From the NCBI GenBank assembly GCA_002067065.1, contig MVPY01000092.1:1-64000 (forward strand): a DNA stretch of 64,000 nucleotides. The letters are read 5' to 3'. Made by a program: the position numbers and the translations under genes. Below the pieces are notes generated by a model. The model saw nothing but the letters and a program-made list of their open reading frames with translations, ran no database searches and was not told the DNA's origin. Positions 57,332 through 64,000 of this stretch are shown one piece after another; position 1 is the first letter of the stretch; the number at the start of each line of letters is the position of its first letter. This DNA is from Methanobacterium sp. PtaB.Bin024. GTDB taxonomy: Archaea > Methanobacteriota > Methanobacteria > Methanobacteriales > Methanobacteriaceae.

Positions 57332-57496
57332 TCATTCCACTTTACGGATAATTGCCACCCAAACCCCCTCTTTCTTTTGTAAATCCCATTCTAATGAATC
57401 ACCAGGACATAATTTCAAATCATTGCCTACTCTTGATGGAATATTGGTATTTATCTTGTTTTCCTCACTAGTTTCTACTTTCACTTTAGATATCAT
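57332..57496 (-). CDS. Small AbrB/SpoVT-like protein
   Basis: 54 residues: it begins ISKVKVETSEENKINTNIPS, then RVGNDLKLCPGDSLEWDLQ, ending WVAIIRKVE. The pattern (basic start, I-x-I-P-x-x-V, then L-x-x-G-D-x-L-E-W) is that of the swapped-hairpin AbrB fold, as in antitoxins and small archaeal regulators. No toxin gene is adjacent. The ribosome site is weak. Confidence 0.6.
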   Translation of the reverse strand: MISKVKVETSEENKINTNIPSRVGNDLKLCPGDSLEWDLQKKEGVWVAIIRKVE

Positions 57497-58095
57497 AGGG
57501 CAATCTATTACCCATTTCTATTATTAAAAGTTTTAGGAAGCCTTTTTATAACCTTTTTATAATAAACACACCCAAGCACAATTCCAATTACTTTATAACG
57601 TATTAATATTACATATATAAAAATTCTCCAGTTTAAAGATAAAATCAAAAACAAGTGTGATTAAACCCCAAACCATTGCCTGCTGGAGGAAAGTTTAGTT
57701 TCAATGAATTTAAAATGAATTCCTCTACTAAGTTTGGGTTGAAAAGAAAGGTTGAATCAAAGTATTTGAAAAATTACCTTAATTTTTTGTTGTTTTTCCA
57801 TTACTTTTAATCAAGTTTGGAGGCATTTTAAACATGAAAGTAGGTTTCAGTTATCCAACAGAATAGATTTAAACATTTTTTTCTTCATTATTTTTTTTGA
57901 ACTACTGTCTACTTACCTGTATGCCTGAATTGATCTTTGCTGTTGAATTTTCAGCCTAAATCACATCTTGATGGTATCTTTTTTGTTGATATTGAAGCTG
58001 TGCCCCGGAATAATGGTTATTTTTAAGGGGAAAAAACAGATTATATATTAGGATTTTAACCACCACAAGACTATTAAAAATTAAGGAGGATTTAA
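57497..58095. other. 600-base gap without a recognised gene
   Basis: AT-rich. Two short open stretches on the plus strand (about 57675-57808 and 57943-58026, the second reading PKSHLDGIFFVDIEAVPRNN) look faintly coding but have no start or ribosome site; they may be gene debris. Nothing else is seen. Confidence 0.4.
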
Positions 58096-58380
58096 ATGAA
58101 GGAGTACTTAGTGGATTTGTTAATCATATTTGCAGTATTAGTTCCAATTTACTTAATAACATACATTCTGCATTTAAAAGGCATTATAAAAAGGAAACCT
58201 TTTTACAGAATGTGGAATGTGCCACTGGCAATTATTTTTATCTTGGCTGTCATCACCTCAATTTTATCACTTCTGAAAGTTATTAACAAGTTCTGGCATG
58301 TTGAATTAGCATTTATTATGTTAGCAATCATAATTTTCCATATACATTTATATTGGAGACAATTTAAGAGAGGTTTCTAG
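58096..58380 (+). CDS. Three-helix membrane protein, unknown function
   Basis: 94 residues with helices at about 5-27, 43-62 and 68-88 and His residues at membrane edges (ILHLKG, FWHVELAF, FHIHLYW), which could bind haem or metal. The ribosome site is AAGGAGGA, 6 bases before the ATG. No family recognised. Confidence 0.65.
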   Translation: MKEYLVDLLIIFAVLVPIYLITYILHLKGIIKRKPFYRMWNVPLAIIFILAVITSILSLLKVINKFWHVELAFIMLAIIIFHIHLYWRQFKRGF

Positions 58381-58490
58381 GGGTGGATTACGAAAAGAAA
58401 AAGCCCATGAAAATGTCATGTTTAAAAAAAATAGTGATTTATCCAATCATTACTTTTGGTTGGAAATAAGAAAATATATGAAAAAAGGTT

Positions 58491-58784
58491 TTATCTATTT
58501 TGCCCGTTCTGATTCTTAGTTTGCTGGGTACTCTGAGACTGTTGAGCAGAGCATGTGGACTGAATTGAATACTGTTCCCTTTCATTGTACTGATATTGAT
58601 TTGTGTTTGCAGAAGAATTCTGGCATGATTGGTTCATGGTCTGGTTCTGCGTTTGAGTATGGTATTGAGTCTGGTTTTGCGTTTGATTTTGTGTAGATTG
58701 GCCATCACCATAATAAGAATAACCTGCTGCTGAAACACCAATAAGCAAACAAACTATTATTAATAAAACTGTTAACTTTTCCAT
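58491..58784 (-). CDS. Secreted Gln/Asn/Thr-rich low-complexity protein
   Basis: A signal peptide (1-20, ending GVSAAGYSYYG) is followed by 75 residues made largely of QNQT-type repeats and ending STQQTKNQNGQNR. There are many NxT/S sequons, so the mature protein would be heavily glycosylated in archaea. Cys occurs twice. The family is unknown; it could be a surface adhesin or a glycan carrier. Confidence 0.6.
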   Translation of the reverse strand: MEKLTVLLIIVCLLIGVSAAGYSYYGDGQSTQNQTQNQTQYHTQTQNQTMNQSCQNSSANTNQYQYNEREQYSIQSTCSAQQSQSTQQTKNQNGQNR

Positions 58785-58948
58785 AACTACACTTCATTTA
58801 TTTTATTAGTACCTTTATTTATCATTAATATTTTTCATTTTAACGGAAATTTAAGAGTATTTATTAATATAATCGCCAATTTTATTATAAAGAATGATTT
58901 CCAGCTTTCCATAACAGGATCATGATCTAGTAACAGTTAATTTTATAT

Positions 58949-58993
58949 ATCATGATTAATAATGTTAAATTAATCATCATGTTTAATCATGAT
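58949..58993 (+). promoter_or_regulatory. Inverted repeat upstream of the DUF488 gene
   Basis: ATCATGATTAA (58949-58959) and TTAATCATGAT (58983-58993) are perfect 11-bp arms, with a further TTAATCATCATG between them. They end 30 bases before the ATG at 59023, a fitting place for a repressor site. Confidence 0.5.
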
Positions 58994-59022
58994 AAATCAA
59001 TTAAGTTAAAGGTGATCCTAAA

Positions 59023-59343
59023 ATGTTAAGACTGAAAAGTATAAACGAACTCCCCCAAGAAGAAGATGGATTCAGAATATTAATAGATGAATTCTGGCCT
59101 GAAGGCTTATCCCCAGAAGAAGCTAAAGTTGATTTATGGCTCAAAGAAATAACACCCCCTACGAAACTTGAAGAATGGTCGGAAAGTGACCCTTTATACT
59201 TTGAAAAAGTCGAAGCAGGAAACATTGACGAATTTCAAAGGAAAAAAACTTTGATAAAATTTATCAGAGATACTGAAAAGGAAAAAGGAACTGTAACCTT
59301 TTTATATTCAACTATAAAAAGTATAAGGGAATTGCCAGTTTAA
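59023..59343 (+). CDS. DUF488-family protein
   Basis: A 106-residue protein beginning LRLKSINELPQEEDGFRILI and containing DEFWPEGLSPEEAKVDLWLK and FLYSTIKS, matching DUF488. The family is widespread and uncharacterised. The usual version of the motif is D-R-x-W-P-R-G; here it is DEFWPEG, with both Arg replaced by Glu. AAGGTGAT precedes the ATG. Confidence 0.85.
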   Translation: MLRLKSINELPQEEDGFRILIDEFWPEGLSPEEAKVDLWLKEITPPTKLEEWSESDPLYFEKVEAGNIDEFQRKKTLIKFIRDTEKEKGTVTFLYSTIKSIRELPV

Positions 59344-59399
59344 AAAAAATTCAACTCGTTAAAGGATGTTAAAATTTTTTCAATTTGAAATCCCCAAAA

Positions 59400-59450
59400 A
59401 TTTCAAATATTTTAACTCCTTTTTCATCTCTGATAACATATTACAAAATA
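59400..59450 (-). pseudogene. Tyrosine integrase 3' remnant (copy 9, very short)
   Basis: The minus strand reads NMLSEMKKELKYLK, the coiled-coil end of the integrase. By itself this would be weak; it is reported because it continues the series. Confidence 0.45.
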
Positions 59451-59544
59451 ATTATTTGTCTTTCTATTTTTTTAGACTCATCAAAAAAAAGTTATTTTAT
59501 AAAATGTTAATTTTTCAATTGTTTTAAAAAAAATAAAGAGTTTT

Positions 59545-59829
59545 TTATAAGGTTTTTGCTATTTCGCTGAAGGGTTTTACTTCTCTGATTGTTACTTCCA
59601 TTGGTCCAAAGAATTTGTTTATGGCTCCTTCATCTGGAGATTTTATAATAAAATAACCCTTGTGCACGGCACCTTCATCATTAGGACAACTCATATAAGC
59701 ACCAACAAGTTCAATACCTGAATTTTTTATGTGTTCCTCTGAAAAAAGTCCCTTTATCATATTTTTCCCACCGGGCATGTCCAATGGACATTCAGAAGCA
59801 GAGTGGGTGTGTTCAGCAATAAATAACAT
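59545..59829 (-). CDS. Small conserved-looking protein, unknown function
   Basis: 94 residues: MLFIAEHTHSASECPLDMPG at the start and AINKFFGPMEVTIREVKPF near the end, suggesting a ferredoxin-like dimeric alpha/beta fold (YCII/DUF3303-like). GGGGTGAT is the ribosome site. His and Cys residues in the first 15 positions could bind a metal. Not recognised further. Confidence 0.65.
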   Translation of the reverse strand: MLFIAEHTHSASECPLDMPGGKNMIKGLFSEEHIKNSGIELVGAYMSCPNDEGAVHKGYFIIKSPDEGAINKFFGPMEVTIREVKPFSEIAKTL

Positions 59830-60189
59830 TTTCTATCACCCCATTATAATATGTTCTTTTAAACAATAAAATTTTTCTTAGAAGTGTTTAAAGAACATGG
59901 GAGATTTCTCCCCCATGGTATTCGGCAAGATATTGTGACTCATGGCCTTGTTAAGGTTGTATTTCATAAGTCCTGTATCTTAACCACTTAATATGTTAAT
60001 TTAAAGAAACTATACACTCCAAAATACCATAAGATGATAAAAAAGATAATTAACCATTTTTGTGTGGATAATGTCTGGATAAGGTGTAATCTACTATTTT
60101 TCTGGTTCCGACAATTGCAGTAAATAGAGATGATGTTTAAAACTCAAAACCTAAACTGCCTCCTGTTTATTTATCATTTCTCAAGCAAG

Positions 60190-60468
60190 TACTTTTTAAA
60201 GGCACAGATTCACTGGCCTTTACCTCCAATGAAAAATGCATTGGCTGTGGAACCTGCCAGAGAATCTGCACCCAGAACAACATTGAACTAGTCAACAATA
60301 TCATCCTGGTCGGATCATTGCATAAACTGTTTCGCCTGCCTCAACTGGTGCCCTAACGGAGCCATCAAACTAGGAGATGCAGATCTGGGTATTAAAAATT
60401 ATCCTCATCCTGAAGTTGAAATGAAAGATATGATCCTTCCAGAAAACAATAAAAAAATACCATACTGA
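60190..60468 (+). pseudogene. Remnant of a 2[4Fe-4S] ferredoxin (EFR1-like C-terminus)
   Basis: CIGCGTCQRICTQNNIELVN in one frame and HCINCFACLNWCPNGAIKLG in the next form a two-cluster ferredoxin end, as in EFR1 flavodoxin-ferredoxin fusions. The frame change lies near 60310, and the flavodoxin part is missing. The rest of 59830-60678 contains no gene that I can support. Confidence 0.7.
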
Positions 60469-60678
60469 ACCTAAAAGTAACCATGATAAATTTATAATCG
60501 TTTTATGTAATTTCTCATTAATTGTCCTTTAAATAAAAAATAACATTATCTCATGGTTTAATATTTTTAAGTCATTTTACTGGCAAGTGAATTCATAAAA
60601 ATGATTAAATATAAATTCAAACCAATATATCAAGTAAGATGAATGAGATTTCCATGAAATAAATTAGGACGATGGATA

Positions 60679-61137
60679 ATGAGTAAAGCGCCTTCACCCA
60701 GAAGCAGATTGTTAATAACGTGGTTTATTATAGTAATTGTTGGCTTATTTACTATTTGTTATAGTTGGGATTATGGTCTAATTTTACCCCGTTCAATGTA
60801 TACAAATTTGATAGCCCTGCTATTCCTGATTATCGGTGTTCTTATAAGAATACGCGCTTTAACTGAAATTCGCAATGCATTTAGAATAGGCAAACTAGTT
60901 ACCTCAGGCATATATGCTAAAACTAGAAATCCAACTTATTTAGCATTCACACTTATTATTATAGGAATTTCAATAGGATCTTTAGCCATATTATCTTTTA
61001 TATGGGTTATTGTCAGTATCATTGCATTTTATTATGTTGCTAAAAAAGAAGAGAGAGACCTGGAAAAGAATTTTGGAGAAGACTTTACAAAATACAGAGA
61101 ATCTGTTCCATTATTCATACCAAAACTCAAAAACTAA
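60679..61137 (+). CDS. ICMT/PEMT-like membrane methyltransferase
   Basis: 152 residues with four helices and the C-terminal signature LVTSGIYAKTRNPTYLAF, then KKEERDLEKNFGEDFTKYRE, as in isoprenylcysteine carboxyl methyltransferase-like and phospholipid N-methyltransferase-like proteins. They transfer a methyl group from SAM to lipid-linked or small hydrophobic substrates. The substrate in methanogens is unknown. Confidence 0.82.
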   Translation: MSKAPSPRSRLLITWFIIVIVGLFTICYSWDYGLILPRSMYTNLIALLFLIIGVLIRIRALTEIRNAFRIGKLVTSGIYAKTRNPTYLAFTLIIIGISIGSLAILSFIWVIVSIIAFYYVAKKEERDLEKNFGEDFTKYRESVPLFIPKLKN

Positions 61138-61482
61138 CAAGTACCCTGAAACAAAACGAATTCTAACTCTTAATTTTATTCTTTGAAACTGAAATTAGGA
61201 TTTATGGGTTGAATTTAAACTTATAAATGTTTAAAACTGGTAATTTTTATACTAAAAATGATTCAAGAGATTTAACAGTCATAATCTTTAGAAACCCCAT
61301 ACTATCTTCAATTTTAGAACCTCCATACTGATTTCAAGATCTTATACCATTTACGTCAAAGTTATATCATTTTTTCCATAGTGTGTGAATTAAAATACGC
61401 TAAGTGTGGAGTTTTGTATTGATTGATAAGAATTAATTTTGAAGAAGAAACTAAATAAGATCAGTAACAAATGAGGTATTAA
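61138..61482. other. 345-base gap, nothing recognised
   Basis: AT-rich sequence with no plausible gene or hairpin. It must hold the ppx-ppk promoter, but no single TATA box stands out. Confidence 0.5.
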
Positions 61483-62385
61483 ATGTTATATGGAATAGTG
61501 GATATTGGTTCAAACACAGTCCGATTAAATGTTTACAGCTACGAAAATGATAAATTAAATATCATTTTTACTAGAAAAGAGAATTTAGGTTTAGTTTTTT
61601 ATATTAAAAAAGATAAATTAAATAATGAGGGTATTAAAAAATTAGTCACTCTTTTAAAAGAGATTAAAGCTGATTTAGACTATTTAAATGTGAAGTGTTA
61701 CAGTTTCTTTTCCACAGCTCCCCTTAGAGTAATCAAAAACCGCGCCCAAGTTATTCAAACTATCAAAGACAAGGTAAAAATTGAAGTTGATGTACTTTCT
61801 GGTGAAGAGGAAGGAAAACTAAGCTTTTATGGCTCTGTATCCACCATCAAAAAAGATGATGGAATTTTAATTGATGTTGGTGGAGGCAGCGTTGAAATTG
61901 TATTTTTTAAAAACAAAAAAATAATTAAAAGTTACAGTATACGTGCTGGTTCCCTAAAAATGTACAATGAATATGTATCTCTCCTTATACCCACAGAAAA
62001 AGAATGTAAATTAATTAAAAATGCAGTTTATTCTGAATTAGACAAAATCAACTTCGAACTTGAAGAAAAAATCCCTTTTATGTGTGGTGTGGGAGGAAAC
62101 ATTCGCGCCATGGGTAAAATATTAGTAGATCTAAATTTAATTAAGTCCAAAAAGGGTTTAATAAATATCAAATTGATAAGCAAGCTAAAAATGAAATTTA
62201 AGCCTGAAAAGAAGGATACATATACAGAGATATTGCAGGTTAAACCTTCCAGGATTCACACCTTTGTTCCGGCTTTAATCATAGTGGAATCCATTTCATC
62301 TTACTTTGGATGTGAAAAACTGCAGATCAGCAAATATACCGTTAGAGAAGGATATTTATACGAGAAATTGTTGAAACGGTGCTGA
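61483..62385 (+). CDS. ppx: Exopolyphosphatase (Ppx/GppA family)
   Basis: A 300-residue ASKHA-fold protein, with the phosphate-1 motif VDIGSNTVRLNVY, phosphate-2 DVGGGSVEI and adenosine-type GVGGNIRAMGK. It is the short form without an HD domain. It hydrolyses terminal phosphate from polyphosphate or pppGpp. It lies one base before ppk1, so both are made from one message and together set the polyphosphate level. GAGGT precedes the ATG. Confidence 0.9.
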   Translation: MLYGIVDIGSNTVRLNVYSYENDKLNIIFTRKENLGLVFYIKKDKLNNEGIKKLVTLLKEIKADLDYLNVKCYSFFSTAPLRVIKNRAQVIQTIKDKVKIEVDVLSGEEEGKLSFYGSVSTIKKDDGILIDVGGGSVEIVFFKNKKIIKSYSIRAGSLKMYNEYVSLLIPTEKECKLIKNAVYSELDKINFELEEKIPFMCGVGGNIRAMGKILVDLNLIKSKKGLINIKLISKLKMKFKPEKKDTYTEILQVKPSRIHTFVPALIIVESISSYFGCEKLQISKYTVREGYLYEKLLKRC

Positions 62386-62386
62386 A

Positions 62387-64000
62387 ATGTCTAAAGATTA
62401 CAGTTATACTCAAAACCGTGAGTTATCCTGGTTAAAATTTGATGACCGAGTTTTAGAAGAAGCAGAGGACCTTTCAGTTCCCTTACTGGAACGTTTGAAA
62501 TTCATATCTATTTTTACCAGTAATTTAGATGAATTTTATATGGTTAGATGTGGAAGTCTCTATGATTTATCCCTCATCGAAAACGATTACTATGATAACA
62601 AGACTGGTTTAAATGCCCATGACCAGTTAGATGCCATATTTGACCAGACTAAAGTTTTATTCAAACGCAGAGACGAGATATTTAAAACTGTTGATTCGCT
62701 CCTAAAGAAAGAGGGCATCTGTGATCTTAACTTCGCTGATCTGACTAAAAAAGAAAAAAAATATCTAAGTAAATATTTCACTGATTATATTTTCCCAGTT
62801 TTATCCCCTCAAATTATTGATATTCAACATCCCTTTCCCCATCTGTTGAACAAATCCCAGTATGTGATGTTGATATTGAAAAATAAAGGGGAGAAAGTCT
62901 TTGGACTTATTCCTATACCCTCATCATTACCCCGGCTACTTCATATTCCTAAAAATGGGATGAGTTTTATTCTACTGGAAAAAATAATACTTGAATATGC
63001 AGATAGAGTCTTCTCCAACTATGAAGTGGAATTTAAGACCATACTTTCTGTAACCAGGAATGCGGATATTGTCATATCCAATTATCAAATGGATGAAGAT
63101 GAGGATTATATGGGTTATATGAAGAAAATTTTAAAAAAAAGAACCCGTTTAGCCCCAATTAGATTAGAATTCTACAAATACATCAATCCCAAACTAACCG
63201 CTTTTTTGTGTAATAAATTGAATATTAATGAAAATCAGGTGATGATTTCCAGTACTCCGCTGGATATGAGCTATGTGGATAAATTATTTGACCATATCGA
63301 TGAGGTAGATAAAGTACTCTTTCATAGATTATCCTTTAATCCTTATTATCCCAAGATCCCCAAAACCATTGGTGATGGAAAAATCATTCCCCAACTTAAA
63401 AAGAAGGATATTTTACTTTACTATCCCTATGATTCCATAGACCCATTCTTAAGGTTATTGAAAGAAGCTGCCAATGATAAAAATGTCATATCTGTTCAGA
63501 TCACGATTTACCGGTTGGCAAGATCTTCTTCTGTGATAAAATATTTACTGGAAGCATGTGAGAATGGGAAGGATGTTACGGTTCTTATTGAACTCAGGGC
63601 CAGATTTGATGAAGCAAATAATATTCATTATGCTACATTATTAAAAGAAGCAGGCTGCAGGGTTTTATATGGTTTTGAAGAGTATAAAGTACATTCCAAA
63701 ATTTGTCTTATTACCCGACGAGAGAGGACTAAAATTCAATACATCACCCAAATGGGAACAGGTAATTACAATGAAAAAACCTGTAAATTATACACTGACC
63801 TATGCTTCATGACCAGAAACCAGGAGATTGGAAAGGATGCTATGTTGTTTTTTAAAAATATGGCAATTTCCAATTTAAATGGGGATTATCAAAAGTTACT
63901 GGTTGCGCCTTTCGGTCTAAAACAGGGATTAATAAAAAAGATCAATGAAGAAATTGACAACGCCCAGAATGGTCTGCCTGCAAACATTATAATGAAAATG
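62387..64000 (+). CDS. ppk1: Polyphosphate kinase (Ppk1), cut by the window end
   Basis: 538 codons are open to the window edge with no stop. It opens with NRELSWLKFDDRVLEEAED, the Ppk1 N-domain, continues with SSTPLDMSYV and FHRLSFNPYYP, and carries the catalytic His in YKVHSKICLI with QMGTGNYNEKT next to it. A full Ppk1 has about 690 residues, so some 150 are missing. It makes polyphosphate from ATP. The ATG follows the ppx stop codon by one base. Confidence 0.93.
   Translation, partial: MSKDYSYTQNRELSWLKFDDRVLEEAEDLSVPLLERLKFISIFTSNLDEFYMVRCGSLYDLSLIENDYYDNKTGLNAHDQLDAIFDQTKVLFKRRDEIFKTVDSLLKKEGICDLNFADLTKKEKKYLSKYFTDYIFPVLSPQIIDIQHPFPHLLNKSQYVMLILKNKGEKVFGLIPIPSSLPRLLHIPKNGMSFILLEKIILEYADRVFSNYEVEFKTILSVTRNADIVISNYQMDEDEDYMGYMKKILKKRTRLAPIRLEFYKYINPKLTAFLCNKLNINENQVMISSTPLDMSYVDKLFDHIDEVDKVLFHRLSFNPYYPKIPKTIGDGKIIPQLKKKDILLYYPYDSIDPFLRLLKEAANDKNVISVQITIYRLARSSSVIKYLLEACENGKDVTVLIELRARFDEANNIHYATLLKEAGCRVLYGFEEYKVHSKICLITRRERTKIQYITQMGTGNYNEKTCKLYTDLCFMTRNQEIGKDAMLFFKNMAISNLNGDYQKLLVAPFGLKQGLIKKINEEIDNAQNGLPANIIMKM

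Noticed and set aside
59830..60180. Possible tRNA or small RNA in the gap before the ferredoxin remnant
   Set aside because: No cloverleaf, conserved T-loop or CCA-type end could be found.

Overview
The window looks like a chromosomal segment of a Methanobacterium-like methanogen (order Methanobacteriales). Supporting signs are pseudomurein-binding repeats on two surface proteins and a pseudomurein endoisopeptidase-like domain on one of them, a split homocysteine-forming pair (DUF39/CBS protein plus NIL-ferredoxin), archaeal RibL, Nog1, deoxyhypusine synthase and TRAM proteins, AT-rich DNA, and Shine-Dalgarno sites of the GGAGGTGAT type. No rRNA, tRNA or CRISPR array was seen.

Layout. 0.1-16.4 kb is mostly core: a PEP-utilising enzyme, a flippase, RibL, a large cell-wall hydrolase with a remarkable Trp/Tyr/Lys repeat, ThiN, a SIS sugar isomerase, an Hsp20 with a LEA-like 11-mer tail, Nog1, AMMECR1-TldD, and the aspartate-semialdehyde sulfurtransferase pair. 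16.5-29.0 kb holds the cobalt/nickel importer genes cbiM, cbiN, cbiQ and cbiO, but cbiO is separated from cbiMNQ by a 9.5-kb block of sugar-phosphate genes: two GT20 (trehalose-phosphate-synthase-like) enzymes, a trehalose-phosphatase-like HAD enzyme, a GalT-like transferase, an NDP-sugar pyrophosphorylase, an unusual phosphohexomutase and a GHMP kinase. Together these could make a phosphorylated and then dephosphorylated non-reducing disaccharide, possibly an osmolyte or wall sugar. 29.0-35.5 kb has two cell-surface proteins, a tandem pair of TRAM RNA-binding proteins, pyrF, deoxyhypusine synthase and an HTH-CBS regulator.

35.6-60.5 kb is an accessory region. At least nine decayed copies of the 3' end of one tyrosine-integrase gene lie there on the minus strand, with short cargo segments between them: a broken SIR2-like gene, small membrane proteins, histidine kinases, an HxlR-controlled redox operon, zinc-ribbon proteins and several pseudogenes. 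It also contains a clear heliorhodopsin gene next to an expanded SOUL haem protein. 60.7-64.0 kb returns to housekeeping-like genes: an ICMT-like methyltransferase and a ppx-ppk1 polyphosphate operon cut by the window edge.

Cross-cutting observations: cbiO has no ATG, GTG or TTG before its Walker A motif, and several other genes place a strong ribosome-binding site in front of ATA, ATT or CTG; and three-copy short tandem repeats (18-38 bp) recur in intergenic DNA. Start coordinates given here follow Shine-Dalgarno placement and family N-termini, and are inferences.
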